NCBI GenBank assembly: GCA_035656495.1
Contig: DASRSL010000273.1
Span: forward strand, 16,494 to 80,493
Direction of reading: 5' to 3'
Origin: Roseiarcus sp035656495
Lineage (GTDB): Bacteria > Pseudomonadota > Alphaproteobacteria > Rhizobiales > Beijerinckiaceae
DNA: 64,000 bases
Made by a program: the position numbers and the translations under genes. The stretch's first letter is position 1; each line of letters starts with the position of its first letter. The notes below the pieces were generated by a model. That model had not been told where the DNA came from. It saw only the letters and a list, made by a program, of their open reading frames with translations, and searched no databases. Of this stretch, positions 33,775 through 41,974 are shown piece after piece.

Positions 33775-34097
33775 TTGCCGCTGCGCGCCGCGACGATCGC
33801 CGCATAGGCGTTGGCGACCGTCGGGAGCGCTGTCGGGGCGTTCACGTCCGAGGGGTTGACGCAAATCGCCTGCGCGCCCGCGAAGGCCTGGCTGGCTGCA
33901 CTCTGCGTCTTGGCGTTCACCGTGCCGGTCACCGCGACGGTCTGATAGGCAGCCCATGCGGACGACACGAGGGCGCAGGCGGTCGGCAGGTCCTGCGCGA
34001 TGGCGACGTTGACCTGGGAAACGGTCTGGCTCATCTGCTCGCAACCGGCGAGGCCGAGGCCGAGCGCGACGGCGCCGGCGAGAAGAACGTGTTTCAT
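33771..34097 (-). CDS. Prophage lipoprotein
   Basis: A 108-residue protein with a lipoprotein signal MKHVLLAGAVALGLGLAGCE and lipobox LAGC. The mature part is small, rich in Ala/Val/Thr (TVSQVNVAIAQDLPTACALV), and resembles cell-surface lipoproteins seen beside endolysins in temperate phages of Alphaproteobacteria. A spanin outer subunit is one possibility, but the typical proline-rich o-spanin composition is absent. Overlaps the next gene by 4 bp. Confidence 0.6.
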   Translation of the reverse strand: MKHVLLAGAVALGLGLAGCEQMSQTVSQVNVAIAQDLPTACALVSSAWAAYQTVAVTGTVNAKTQSAASQAFAGAQAICVNPSDVNAPTALPTVANAYAAIVAARSGK

Positions 34098-34151
34098 GGT
34101 TTAATCCTCGATCATTGGGAAAAAAGCCGGCTTGCCTGCCGACGAGGGATG

Positions 34152-34571
34152 TCAGCTCGCCTTCGGCGTGGCGGGCGGATAGACGGCCGTCATGCTCGCC
34201 TGCAGCCTGCCGATCTCGCCGGCGATGATGTGGTCGAGGTCTCCGGGACTGACGCCGCTCGATTTCAGGACATCCGGTAGGCGCGCCGCGATGGCGTCGG
34301 CGGCGGCGCTCACGATCGGCGAGCCGACATCGATCTTGGCCGTCGCCAGATTATCGGCGGCGGCGGCGACCGCCTTGCCGGCCTCGTCTTGCGCAGCGGC
34401 GCGGATCGCGTCGACGTTGGCCTGGCTGACCCTAAGGCCGGTCCATTTGCGGATCGCCCCGGCGGCGAGCGTCACGGCGCCACCGACGAAAGCGGTCGCG
34501 GCGGCGGTGAGGTAGGGCTGAAGAGCGGCGACGAACGGCGCCGCCGCAACAGCCGTTGCGGTATCGGTCAT
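34152..34571 (-). CDS. Possible phage holin (LLH-like)
   Basis: A 139-residue protein with one N-terminal hydrophobic segment (PYLTAAATAFVGGAVTLAAG AI) followed by RKWTGLRVSQANVDAIRAAA QDEAGKAVAAAAD, an amphipathic helical region. This layout resembles the LLH family of superfamily-6 type holins (one TM, then a KxTG and helical tail). It sits in the lysis cassette about 2.1 kb downstream of the endolysin gene. Assignment is tentative. Confidence 0.45.
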   Translation of the reverse strand: MTDTATAVAAAPFVAALQPYLTAAATAFVGGAVTLAAGAIRKWTGLRVSQANVDAIRAAAQDEAGKAVAAAADNLATAKIDVGSPIVSAAADAIAARLPDVLKSSGVSPGDLDHIIAGEIGRLQASMTAVYPPATPKAS

Positions 34572-34679
34572 TGGACTTCCTCATGCTGTCCCGCAGCTTC
34601 ATCGCGGGATTGGAAACACGGCCCCGCCGGCTACGGTCGAGGAGCCGCGCCAGGCGGAGCGTCGCCGCGCGGCAAATGG

Positions 34680-35063
34680 CTACAGCTCGTCGCCCCGGCC
34701 TGCGCTTCCCGCCTTCACCTTGGCGAGAATCTCGAGCAGCTTCGCCGCATGGCTGATCGGCATGGGCTCGCAAGCGAGAATCCCGCGCATCCAGAGAATG
34801 ATTCCCTCGTCTGTCTTGTCGCGCGTGAGGATCAGCGCCCCGTCGCCGGGCGGCAGGCCCTCCGGCGTCGTCGGCATGGCGACGTAAAGCCCCTGCAGGA
34901 AATGAAACTGCGCCGGGGTGAGAGCGGCGATGGCGGTGCCCTTGCCCGCCGCCTTCTGCGCCTTCTCGAGCGTCGTGCAATGGGGCGAGTCCGCTCCGCC
35001 CGCTTCAGCGCCGGCGAGGAGGCAGAGAACGAAGCAAGAGGCGGTTAGCAGAATTCCCTTCAC
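34680..35063 (-). CDS. Prophage-encoded exported small protein
   Basis: A 127-residue protein with a Sec signal peptide (MKGILLTASCFVLCLLAGAE AGG). The mature part contains CTTLEKAQKAAGKGTAIAAL TPAQFHFLQGLYVAMPTTPE and ILWMRGILACEPMPISHA. The two mature cysteines could pair. I do not recognise the family. The 108 bp between it and the holin-like gene hold nothing obvious. Confidence 0.55.
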   Translation of the reverse strand: MKGILLTASCFVLCLLAGAEAGGADSPHCTTLEKAQKAAGKGTAIAALTPAQFHFLQGLYVAMPTTPEGLPPGDGALILTRDKTDEGIILWMRGILACEPMPISHAAKLLEILAKVKAGSAGRGDEL

Positions 35064-35097
35064 GGCGGCCTCCTTCCGAGTGTGGTCTTTCCGCCCG

Positions 35098-35595
35098 CTA
35101 TTCCTTCGCGGGCAGAGAATTTCCGGTCATCAGCTCCCAGCGAGAATCATCATCGGCGAGGCCGAGCGCATCGCCGCCGCGCGACTTACGGGCGCCTGCG
35201 CTGCCCTTTCGCATGAGTCGCACCGTCTCGCCGCGCGCCATCGCCGCCTGGGCCTCGCGCAAGGCTCGCTTCATCTGTCCGGTGAGGGCCGTCTCGTAGG
35301 CGCGCGGCGTTTCGCCGGCGCGCAGCCAAAGGTCCACCCGGGCGCTCCCGTCGTGCGGGACGAAGGCCACGAGCTCGGCGTCTGGCGGCAGATCCGACGA
35401 CGCTGCGCTGACCGGAAAGCCCATCATCGAGTTGACGGCGAACGGCAGCCAGCACGCGACGCCGGCGGCGATGGCTGGCGCGAGAATCTTGGCCCAGAGC
35501 GGCGCCGCGGCGGTGCGGAAGAGCCACGCGAGGACAAGAACGGCGAAGGCGAGAAGGCCACCGCAGGCAAGCATGAAGGCGGCGAAGTCGCTCAT
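35098..35595 (-). CDS. Prophage two-TM membrane protein
   Basis: A 165-residue protein with two membrane segments near the N-terminus (FMLACGGLLAFAVLVLAWLF and WAKILAPAIAAGVACWLPFA) and a soluble C-terminal domain (LVAFVPHDGSARVDLWLRAG) of unknown fold. Its start overlaps the stop of the ExbD-like gene (35592-35595), so the two are translationally coupled and perhaps work together. Family not recognised. Confidence 0.55.
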   Translation of the reverse strand: MSDFAAFMLACGGLLAFAVLVLAWLFRTAAAPLWAKILAPAIAAGVACWLPFAVNSMMGFPVSAASSDLPPDAELVAFVPHDGSARVDLWLRAGETPRAYETALTGQMKRALREAQAAMARGETVRLMRKGSAGARKSRGGDALGLADDDSRWELMTGNSLPAKE

Positions 35596-36212
35596 TGGTA
35601 GCGGCCCTGACGCTGATAGGCGCTCGTAATCGGCTCGAGCGGCGGGTCGACGAACGTGATCCTCCCGTCGCGGCTCATGTCGAAGCTCGCCCAGTTGATC
35701 GTCTGCCCGACGGCGTCAAGCACGATGTCCCTGGCGAACAGCACGCGGACCACGGGATTGAGACCGACGATCTCGACATGCGCTTTCAAGGCCAGGCCGC
35801 GCTTGGCTCCGACGCTAAGACCGCCCTCCCTGTACGCATAGAGGTTGGCTGCGAGGTCGTAACGGCCCGGCTCGACGCAGCGGATCGCGATCGTCTCCTT
35901 GTCGCTCTCGACCTTGGTCCGCGAGCCATCGGCGAGCGTGATGACGCTATCGAGGAAGCCTCTACTGTCGCGGTCGAGAGTGGAGCAGCCGACGTCGCGC
36001 GAGGCGAAGAACACCGGCTTCTTCGAGGGCGGCATCATGTGGATGTCGACGTCGGCGTCGACATCGACGCTCCACTCGACGGTCGCCAGAACCTCGGCCT
36101 TCATCTCGACGCCCCTGGCCTTGAGGGGCGGGTTGACGGCGACGAGGGCCACGGCGAGGACCGCGAGAGCGAGGTCGCAGAGGCCGATCCAGACGGAGCT
36201 ACGGTCAGGCAT
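35592..36212 (-). CDS. Single-TM ExbD/TolR-like protein next to TolQ-like gene
   Basis: A 206-residue protein. An N-terminal membrane segment GLCDLALAVLAVALVAVNP has an aspartate at its start, reminiscent of the proton-path Asp of ExbD/TolR/MotB. A large presumed periplasmic domain follows (ATVEWSVDVDADVDIHMMPP SKKPVFFASRDVGCSTLDRD, VESDKETIAIRCVEPGRYDL). It directly follows the MotA/TolQ/ExbB-like gene (15 bp gap). I propose a stator-like pair. The C-terminal domain does not resemble the usual TolR domain, so the assignment is by topology and context. Confidence 0.45.
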   Translation of the reverse strand: MPDRSSVWIGLCDLALAVLAVALVAVNPPLKARGVEMKAEVLATVEWSVDVDADVDIHMMPPSKKPVFFASRDVGCSTLDRDSRGFLDSVITLADGSRTKVESDKETIAIRCVEPGRYDLAANLYAYREGGLSVGAKRGLALKAHVEIVGLNPVVRVLFARDIVLDAVGQTINWASFDMSRDGRITFVDPPLEPITSAYQRQGRYQ

Positions 36213-36227
36213 GGTCCGCTCGCTCCT

Positions 36228-36668
36228 TCAGGCGCCGCGCGCGCGCCGAACGCCCCGCTCGAGGTTGAAGGTCATGATCGCGACGACGAGCGCCGCGAGA
36301 ACGCCGCAGGCGGTCGTGTAGAGCGACGTGGCGAGCGCGCCGAAGGACGTCGCCCCGCCGGCCAGCGCATTCGCCTGCAGCGAGAGGCCGAACGCGGTGC
36401 CGAACAGGCCGAGCATCGGCAGGAGCCGCTCGGCGAGATGGCCGAAATCGGACGATGGAGGACGGACGACAGAGAACGGCGAATCGGCTAGCCACGCCTG
36501 CCGCCCCAAATAAAGCGCCGCGCCGACGAAGAGGACGCCGATCGCGCTCGTCATCATGCTCTCATCGTGCGCCCAGATTGACGCGAACATGCCGTTCGTG
36601 TGGGCGAGCCACGCCGCCGACGCCGCCGCGAGACAGATGATGAAATGGCTCAGAAAGGTGAGGCGCAT
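36228..36668 (-). CDS. MotA/TolQ/ExbB-like membrane protein
   Basis: A 146-residue protein with about four membrane segments: FLSHFIICLAAASAAWLAH, SAIGVLFVGAALYLGRQAW, then AERLLPMLGLFGTAFGLSLQ and GALATSLYTTACGVLAALVV AIMTFNLERGV. The last two with the GLFGTAFGL and ALYTT--G-LAA pattern match the conserved core of MotA/TolQ/ExbB proton channels. It is shorter than TolQ (about 230) because the cytoplasmic loop is very small. It lies right behind the endolysin gene in a prophage, an unusual place for an energy-coupling protein. Confidence 0.6.
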   Translation of the reverse strand: MRLTFLSHFIICLAAASAAWLAHTNGMFASIWAHDESMMTSAIGVLFVGAALYLGRQAWLADSPFSVVRPPSSDFGHLAERLLPMLGLFGTAFGLSLQANALAGGATSFGALATSLYTTACGVLAALVVAIMTFNLERGVRRARGA

Positions 36669-36671
36669 CGT

Positions 36672-37277
36672 TCATGCCTTTGCGACTGGCGCGGCCGGCG
36701 AGCGGGCGTTGGCCCGGATGATCGCGGTGTGAAAATGCACGGCGTAGGCGGAGATCTGCGCCGCCCTGTCGTGGCCGTTGACGATCTCGCGCGCGTTGAG
36801 CCAGTTGACCGACGCGAGCTTTTCCAGCGGGAAATAATCGGCAAGCTTCTTTCCGGTGAACCACCCGTCCGACATGCCCTTGACGAGAATGGTCGCCGCG
36901 ATCGCGGGCTTGAGCGCATTGTCCGGGGTGCGCACCAGGTCGGAGCCGGGGATCTCGCGCTCCGCCTTCTCGTAGTTCGCGAGCCAGGTCAGCTGCACGA
37001 AGCCGCGCCCGTAATAGACCTGCCGATAGGGTCCGCATCTGACGCCGTAGGGCCGCCCCTGCCCGCGCCCCCGCTCCGCGACCGGCTGCATCGCGCGGCC
37101 GGTCTCGTGGTAGGCGGTCGCCAGCGCATAGGCGATCCAGCGCCAGTCGGTGATTGGCGAAGCGCTCCAGGCGTCGAGGATGGCGTTGACGCCGTCGACC
37201 TGACTTTGGTCAAAGCCGCCGGGGCCATAGAGCTCCGTCCGCACGGCGTCGAAGAACGCCCTCGGGTTCTGCAGCAT
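36672..37277 (-). CDS. GH19-type endolysin (chitinase-like muramidase)
   Basis: A 201-residue lysozyme-like glycoside hydrolase of family 19, cutting peptidoglycan at the end of the lytic cycle. The catalytic glutamate is probably in YALATAYHETGRAMQPVAE, and the signature YYGRGFVQLTWLANYEKAE matches the Y-GRG-IQLT--NY motif of phage GH19 lysins. No signal peptide is present, so it needs a holin or the flanking envelope proteins for access. A 27-residue membrane peptide gene lies immediately upstream. Confidence 0.85.
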   Translation of the reverse strand: MLQNPRAFFDAVRTELYGPGGFDQSQVDGVNAILDAWSASPITDWRWIAYALATAYHETGRAMQPVAERGRGQGRPYGVRCGPYRQVYYGRGFVQLTWLANYEKAEREIPGSDLVRTPDNALKPAIAATILVKGMSDGWFTGKKLADYFPLEKLASVNWLNAREIVNGHDRAAQISAYAVHFHTAIIRANARSPAAPVAKA

Positions 37278-37289
37278 GATTTGCCTCCG

Positions 37290-37373
37290 TTACATCAGAA
37301 GCGAGATTTTCCAGATGAGCCAGCCGACAAGCGCGAGGCCGACGAGACAGAGCGCCGTATCAGCGTCGATCAT
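37290..37373 (-). CDS. 27-residue membrane microprotein
   Basis: A tiny frame MIDADTALCLVGLALVGWLI WKISLLM consists almost wholly of one transmembrane helix. The ATG lies 10 bp after the tailspike stop and the gene ends 12 bp before the endolysin start, leaving no other use for this gap. Could be a pinholin-like or regulatory membrane peptide. Existence is inferred from spacing and composition. Confidence 0.45.
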   Translation of the reverse strand: MIDADTALCLVGLALVGWLIWKISLLM

Positions 37374-37383
37374 GGCGGCCGGA

Positions 37384-40194
37384 TCAGAAGTGCTCGAGCA
37401 CGTAGCAGGCGCCAGCGCCGCCCTGGCCGCCCGCACCGGCTCCTCCGGTCGATGTCGTGAGCGCGCTTCCGCCGCCGCCGCCACCACCGCCAGGGAAGCC
37501 ACCGGCCGCGCCTGCACCGCCGCTGTAGGCGCCAGCCCCGGCTGTCGAACCGCCGCCGCCGCCGCCGGATCCAGCCGGCCAACTGACACTCGATGATCCG
37601 GAGCCAGGTGTCGCAGATACCGCCGCAGGTGCTGCGCCGCCGCTCGCGGAAGTCGATCCCGCCGTTCCTGCGGTGCTCTGACCGACCTCGGCATTTCCGC
37701 CCGCACCACCCGCGAACGCCGCAGGCGCCGTCGAGACACCTCCGCCTGATCCGCCTCCGCTCGGCCCCCACGGGGATCCGCCGCCAGACTTGCCGACAGC
37801 GCCGTTCGTGCCGCCTCCGCCGCCCGTACCGGCTCCGGTGGTCGTAGTCGCGCTTCCGTTCGCGCCCGAGCCGCCGGCCGTTCCGCCGCCCGCTCCCGAA
37901 CCGCCGCCGCTCGCACCAGCTTGACCATTGGCGAATTGTCCAGAGCCGCCGCCGCCGGTGGAGTTCGCTGCCGAGACGCCTACCTGGCCGCCACCGCCGC
38001 CATAGGCGATGAGCATCGAGCCGCCGAACGCCGCGTTGCCGCCGGCGGTCCCGCTGGCCCCGGCCGCGCCCCCGTTGGCGTTGTTCGTGATCGATACCGC
38101 CTTGCTCGTGCCGATCTGCGCCGCGGAGAATACGCCGTAGGCGATCGAGCCGGCGCCGCCGCCAGAGCCGCCGCTGTTCGCGGTTCCCGACGCCGTCGTG
38201 ATCCCGCCGCCTCCCCCACCGCCCTGAGCGGCGCACCAGACGTCGGCGAACGAAAGGCCTGGAGTCGGCGTGTAAGTCCCAGAGCTCGTGAAGGACTTGA
38301 GGTCTTGCGGCTGACCCGCGTTGTAGACGCCGAGGTTGCCTGGCGGCGTAAAGGTCCAGCCGAACCAGTTATTGCCTGAAACGCTGTTGTAGGAGTTGTC
38401 CGTCGCGGAAAGTCCGGCCCCACTCGTCGGCGGCGTGCCCGAGAAAACGTTGTCCTGAAAAGCCAGCCAGCCTCCCGTCTGCTGCACGAACACCGAGCCG
38501 CTCCCCGATGGGGAGCCTGCGAGCTTCATGTTGCGCAGGGTGAGACCGCCGCCCGTATTGCTGACGAAGGGCGCGGCGGCGTTCGGAATGGTGTCGGATA
38601 GCCTCCCCCCGGTGATCTGGAGATCGCCGCTGGACAACAGAATCGCCGGGCTTCCGAACCCGGACGAATAGGTCATGTAGACGCTGCCGATCATGACCAT
38701 GCAGCCGGAGGCATTCTCGTAGAGCGCCGGCGTCGTCACGTAAGAGCTGTTCGTCGAATAGAAGTTGGCGATCTGCGCCCAGGAGCACGCCGCGATGTTC
38801 AGGTTTGCTCCGCCATCCAGCATCAGGGAGTTGAAGTGCCCCCACGAGAAATTGGCGGTGAAGTTGAGGTTGCCCTGCCAGATCTGCATCTTGCCGGCGA
38901 CGAGCCCGTCGGTCGCGCCGAGGTTGGCTGCGACCACCGAGCCGTCATAGAAAATATCGGAAATCGCCATTGACGCGGTATTCGAGGAGCCGAGGTTGAA
39001 GCCCCAGAACTCATAATCGTCGATCTGCGGAAAGTTGTGAGAATTGTCGATGTCCATGGCGACGTTCAGGGCGGAACCTTGGATATAGCCGAAGTGGAAC
39101 GTCCCTCCACGCTGATAAATCCCGTTCCATGCGCTTGGATACAAGAGGTAGTCGATGTCCATGTTTCCGGCGCCGTTGTTGTAGACGACCCAGGGATACT
39201 TACAGACGCCGCTGCCGGCGTTGGTCGTATTGCAGGAGCCTAGCGGGAGGGCGGCCGAGCGCGGCGAGGCGAAGTGGATCGTGTCGGACGGCCCGCCGCC
39301 GCCGGCAATGCCGCCGAGGACGAGCGTCGCCCCTGTCCCGCCGCCACCCGTCGTGGCGACCGTCCCCGACGGCCACACGCTGCAGGAGGCGTTGCCGGTC
39401 GCCGTGACGCTGGCCGACTGGACGGCGCCGCCGGACACGGTGACGGCGAACTGCGGTTCCGTGGCGCATGTGCCGCCAGTCGCGGTCAGCGTCTGCGTCC
39501 CGTTCGTGTAGCCCGAGCCGCCCGTCCCCAAGCCCACCGTCATCACGTCGACAATCGAGCCGCTCACCCCGACGACCTCGGTCGGATAGTTTTTGTTTGC
39601 GACGGGGATCGCCGTGGTGGTCGTCGCATCGACCGCGAACATGCCGGAGACGATGGTCCCGGTCGCGCTGGACACGGTGAGGACGTTGGCGCCGGCGGTG
39701 CTCGCGTTCGCGCGTGCGGTGATGTCGGCCGGCAAATGCTGCGAAACGACGATGTTCTTGATGCAGGGCTTGACCGCTACGCCATTGTTCGTCGGCGTGA
39801 CGACGATGATCCCGCTGGCCGAAGACGAGAAGTCATAATCGACATCGATCACCGTCTGCCAGCCGGGATCGCCGTAGAGGCACTGGCCGGGCGGCAGATT
39901 GATGGGGTTGGCGATGTGATAGGCGCCCGACGTGAGATAAACGGCCTTGCCGGAGTTCCCGGAGAGCGCGGTGTTGATGGCCGACGAGTTGTCGACCGCG
40001 CCGGTGCCGGAGCCTGTGGTTCCGCTGATCTGGACGCCGTTGTAGGCGGGCCCGGTTGATCCGCCGCTCGACCCGCCGATCGGGGTCATCGGCACGCCGC
40101 CGCCCGGCAGGCCCTGCGCGAAGCCTTCGGCGCCATGGGCGAGTGCGGCCAGCGCGATCAGCGCCGCGCCAAAAATTCGGTCGACCCGCTTCAT
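37384..40194 (-). CDS. Beta-helix tailspike with glycine-rich C-terminal domain and signal peptide
   Basis: A 936-residue protein. The ATG at 40194 overlaps the upstream stop as ATGA. Residues 1-27 look like a Sec signal peptide (MKRVDRIFGAALIALAALAH GAEGFAQ). Residues about 50-110 resemble the start of a pectate-lyase-3 right-handed beta-helix (STGPAYNGVQISGTTGSGTG AVDNSSAINTAL, AVYLTSGAYHIANPINLPPG), which continues to about 640. From about 650 (FTSSGTYTPTPGLSFADVWC AAQGG) a glycine-rich domain typical of phage tail-fibre tips runs to the end, largely G/S/A with QTGG-like repeats. A receptor-binding or polysaccharide-degrading tailspike is likely. The export signal is atypical for a virion protein. 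Confidence 0.75.
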   Translation of the reverse strand: MKRVDRIFGAALIALAALAHGAEGFAQGLPGGGVPMTPIGGSSGGSTGPAYNGVQISGTTGSGTGAVDNSSAINTALSGNSGKAVYLTSGAYHIANPINLPPGQCLYGDPGWQTVIDVDYDFSSSASGIIVVTPTNNGVAVKPCIKNIVVSQHLPADITARANASTAGANVLTVSSATGTIVSGMFAVDATTTTAIPVANKNYPTEVVGVSGSIVDVMTVGLGTGGSGYTNGTQTLTATGGTCATEPQFAVTVSGGAVQSASVTATGNASCSVWPSGTVATTGGGGTGATLVLGGIAGGGGPSDTIHFASPRSAALPLGSCNTTNAGSGVCKYPWVVYNNGAGNMDIDYLLYPSAWNGIYQRGGTFHFGYIQGSALNVAMDIDNSHNFPQIDDYEFWGFNLGSSNTASMAISDIFYDGSVVAANLGATDGLVAGKMQIWQGNLNFTANFSWGHFNSLMLDGGANLNIAACSWAQIANFYSTNSSYVTTPALYENASGCMVMIGSVYMTYSSGFGSPAILLSSGDLQITGGRLSDTIPNAAAPFVSNTGGGLTLRNMKLAGSPSGSGSVFVQQTGGWLAFQDNVFSGTPPTSGAGLSATDNSYNSVSGNNWFGWTFTPPGNLGVYNAGQPQDLKSFTSSGTYTPTPGLSFADVWCAAQGGGGGGGITTASGTANSGGSGGGAGSIAYGVFSAAQIGTSKAVSITNNANGGAAGASGTAGGNAAFGGSMLIAYGGGGGQVGVSAANSTGGGGSGQFANGQAGASGGGSGAGGGTAGGSGANGSATTTTGAGTGGGGGTNGAVGKSGGGSPWGPSGGGSGGGVSTAPAAFAGGAGGNAEVGQSTAGTAGSTSASGGAAPAAVSATPGSGSSSVSWPAGSGGGGGGSTAGAGAYSGGAGAAGGFPGGGGGGGGSALTTSTGGAGAGGQGGAGACYVLEHF

Positions 40195-40574
40195 TGGAAA
40201 TACTCCACGTCGAGCGTTCCGGACGACGAGAACGCGCGGAAATTGGCGAGTGTTTGTGGGCCGGAGAGCGCCACGCACGCGCCGGAGGCGAGCGGCATGC
40301 CGACGCTCGAAGTCGGCGTCGTGGTCCCGTCGGTCGTGTACCTGACGGTCGCTCCCGAGGCGCAGACGGTCGCGTAGCGCGCGCCGGAGGGCACGGTGAG
40401 CGCGGTCGCCGATGTCGGCGCGATATTGTGCTGGCCAGGCGAAAGCGGCGCATAGGGCGTCGGCAGCGGGATCATGCCCGGCACCTGCGTCCCGGCAATG
40501 TCGCGATAGGTCTGTGCATGTACCGGGCAGGCGAGGGCGAGCGCGAGCGCCGCGCCACAAAACAGGCGTTTCAT
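40191..40574 (-). CDS. Exported small protein coupled to the tailspike gene
   Basis: A 127-residue protein with a clear signal peptide (MKRLFCGAALALALACPVHA). The mature part (QTYRDIAGTQVPGMIPLPTP YAPLSPGQHNIAP, then ALTVPSGARYATVCASGATV RYTTDGTTTPTSSVGMPLAS GACV) resembles the beta-sandwich base used in tail-fibre assemblies of alphaproteobacterial phages, where it often begins with LTVPAGA-YA-V. Its stop overlaps the tailspike start. Perhaps a chaperone or partner of the spike; uncertain. Confidence 0.6.
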   Translation of the reverse strand: MKRLFCGAALALALACPVHAQTYRDIAGTQVPGMIPLPTPYAPLSPGQHNIAPTSATALTVPSGARYATVCASGATVRYTTDGTTTPTSSVGMPLASGACVALSGPQTLANFRAFSSSGTLDVEYFQ

Positions 40575-40607
40575 GCTGGAGGCTTCCTTGCGACAAGTGG
40601 AGAGCGA

Positions 40608-40802
40608 TCAACCAGGGCCGAGCGCGAGGAGCACGGCCTGGAAGATGGCCGCAGCGGAGATCGCCCGGGCCGCGACCCTTGAGGCCCGGAATACGATCGG
40701 ATTTTCGGGCGCGTCCGCGAGCCAATATGCAAGTTTGGCGAACGCAGCGCCGACCAAGCCAAGGATTACCGCTATCGCTATTGGGCCGCTTTCGAGCGTT
40801 AT
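40608..40802 (-). CDS. Possible two-TM small membrane protein, start unclear
   Basis: The frame ESGPIAIAVILGLVGAAFAK LAYWLADAPENPIVFRASRV AARAISAAAIFQAVLLALGP has two predicted membrane helices and fills the gap between the tail-fibre gene and the exported small protein gene. No ATG/GTG/TTG lies at its start; the frame is open through ATA at 40802, just beyond the upstream stop. A holin-like function is conceivable. Low certainty because of the missing start codon. Confidence 0.35.
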   Translation of the reverse strand: MTLESGPIAIAVILGLVGAAFAKLAYWLADAPENPIVFRASRVAARAISAAAIFQAVLLALGPG

Positions 40803-41887
40803 GACCAGGCGCCGACGTTGGTCACGCCGGAGGCGCCGATCGGCGCGGCCTTGAAGTAGGCGCCGGCCTGGACGACGCCCGCGGCGGCGACGCCGAGCGA
40901 GACTTGCGGGATGACCGTTCCGGCTGCGGTCACGCGCAGAATTCCCTTGATGAGGGCGACTCCGCTCGTGTTCGTGTTGGCTGACGTGAGCGCCGTCCCG
41001 GCTGCGGTGTTGAAGGTGGCGAGCGTGTTCTGGGCGCTCGTCAGGGCCGAGCCCTTCGCGGCGATCGACGTCCAGGCCTGAGTGAAGGTCGCCGTACCGC
41101 CGAGGCCGAAGCCGAACGAGCCCGAGGTCGCCGACAGGCTGGCGAGCGCGAAAGCGCACTCGAATTCGTAGGTTCCCGGCTGAAGCGTGACCGCGCCGCT
41201 CGCCGTGGCGTTGAGAAGCTGCTGCGCCGCCGTCTGCGAGGTCAGCGTGTAGGGAGACGAAAGAACCTCGATCTGCTCGGCCATGAGGACGCCGCGCTCG
41301 CTGGCCGCGACCGAGCCATAGAAGGCGTTCCCGTCATATTCGATCGCGCCCGCCTGGGCCGTCGTGGTGTTCGTCCCTGCAGTCATCTTGAGCGGCGGCG
41401 CCGAGCTCGTCCCCGCCGGCGGCGTCAGCGGCCCGGCCGACTGATCGACGATCGTCCAGGCGTTCGATCCGTTGCTCTCGATCGCGATGGAGCCGTAAGC
41501 GGTCGAGATCACGGCGCTCGCCCCGCCATTGATGGTGTCGGAGCCGGCGCGATTCAGCGTGATCGTCTTCGTGGCCGAGCATGAACCCGATTCGTCGACA
41601 ACCGTCAGGGTCGCGCCGGCCGGGTAGGCGCTCGCGGCCGGCAGCGCCACCGCGCGCGCGCCGGTGATTGCGGTATAGGCGACGATGCGGTCTGTCGCGA
41701 GCGCGCCATAGGCGGCATCCGCAACGGCGATCCGCCGCTCGATGCCGGCCGCGAAGCCGCCGCCGGTCGCGCCGTCCTGGAGGACGAGCCGGTTGTTCGT
41801 CGAGTCGACCACGACTTCCGCCGCGGCCCCCGTGAAGGCCGCGACGTTCACCGCCGAGCCGGAGCGGAGTTGAAGCTGTTCGCTCAT
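40799..41887 (-). CDS. Phage tail fibre protein with Mtd_N-like N-terminal domain (copy 2)
   Basis: A 362-residue protein. The N-terminal module MSEQLQLRSGSAVNVAAFTG AAAEVVVDSTNNRLVLQDG matches the major-tropism-determinant N-terminal type (LQ-RRGTAA--AAFTGA-GE-VVDTTNNRLVV-DG), which anchors receptor-binding proteins to the tail. Residues 1-155 are clearly paralogous to the gene upstream (41975-42799), after which the two differ. The C-terminal half has TSQTAAQQLLNATASGAVTL QPGTYEFECAFAL and reads like a beta-sandwich tail-fibre domain. Probably virion receptor-binding. Confidence 0.72.
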   Translation of the reverse strand: MSEQLQLRSGSAVNVAAFTGAAAEVVVDSTNNRLVLQDGATGGGFAAGIERRIAVADAAYGALATDRIVAYTAITGARAVALPAASAYPAGATLTVVDESGSCSATKTITLNRAGSDTINGGASAVISTAYGSIAIESNGSNAWTIVDQSAGPLTPPAGTSSAPPLKMTAGTNTTTAQAGAIEYDGNAFYGSVAASERGVLMAEQIEVLSSPYTLTSQTAAQQLLNATASGAVTLQPGTYEFECAFALASLSATSGSFGFGLGGTATFTQAWTSIAAKGSALTSAQNTLATFNTAAGTALTSANTNTSGVALIKGILRVTAAGTVIPQVSLGVAAAGVVQAGAYFKAAPIGASGVTNVGAWS

Positions 41888-41889
41888 TC

Positions 41890-41972
41890 ATGATCCTTCG
41901 ACAAGCTCATCCCTCGACAAGCTCATCCTTCGACAAGCTGAGGATGAGGTTCACGATGTGGTTCTTCGACAG
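41890..41972. repeat. Tandem short repeat ATCC(T/C)TCGACAAGCTC
   Basis: ATCCTTCGACAAGCTC, ATCCCTCGACAAGCTC and ATCCTTCGACAAGCTG follow each other directly, then AGGATGAGG and a fourth degenerate copy GTTCTTCGACAGGCTC (about 41961-41976). These are half-elements of the dispersed Rhizobiales palindrome, stacked between two tail-fibre genes. Confidence 0.75.
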
Positions 41973-41974
41973 GC

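Noticed and set aside
33466..34044. A 192-codon minus-strand frame suggesting one larger gene
   Set aside because: Its first 90 residues are an Arg/Asp-rich shadow of the lipoprotein gene at 33771-34097. Only the part after the GTGA overlap at 33774 is credible.
37384..40725. An apparent 1113-residue start for the tailspike
   Set aside because: The extra N-terminus overlaps the exported 127-residue gene in another frame and is Arg/Ala-rich. The ATGA overlap at 40194 and the signal peptide favour the shorter form.
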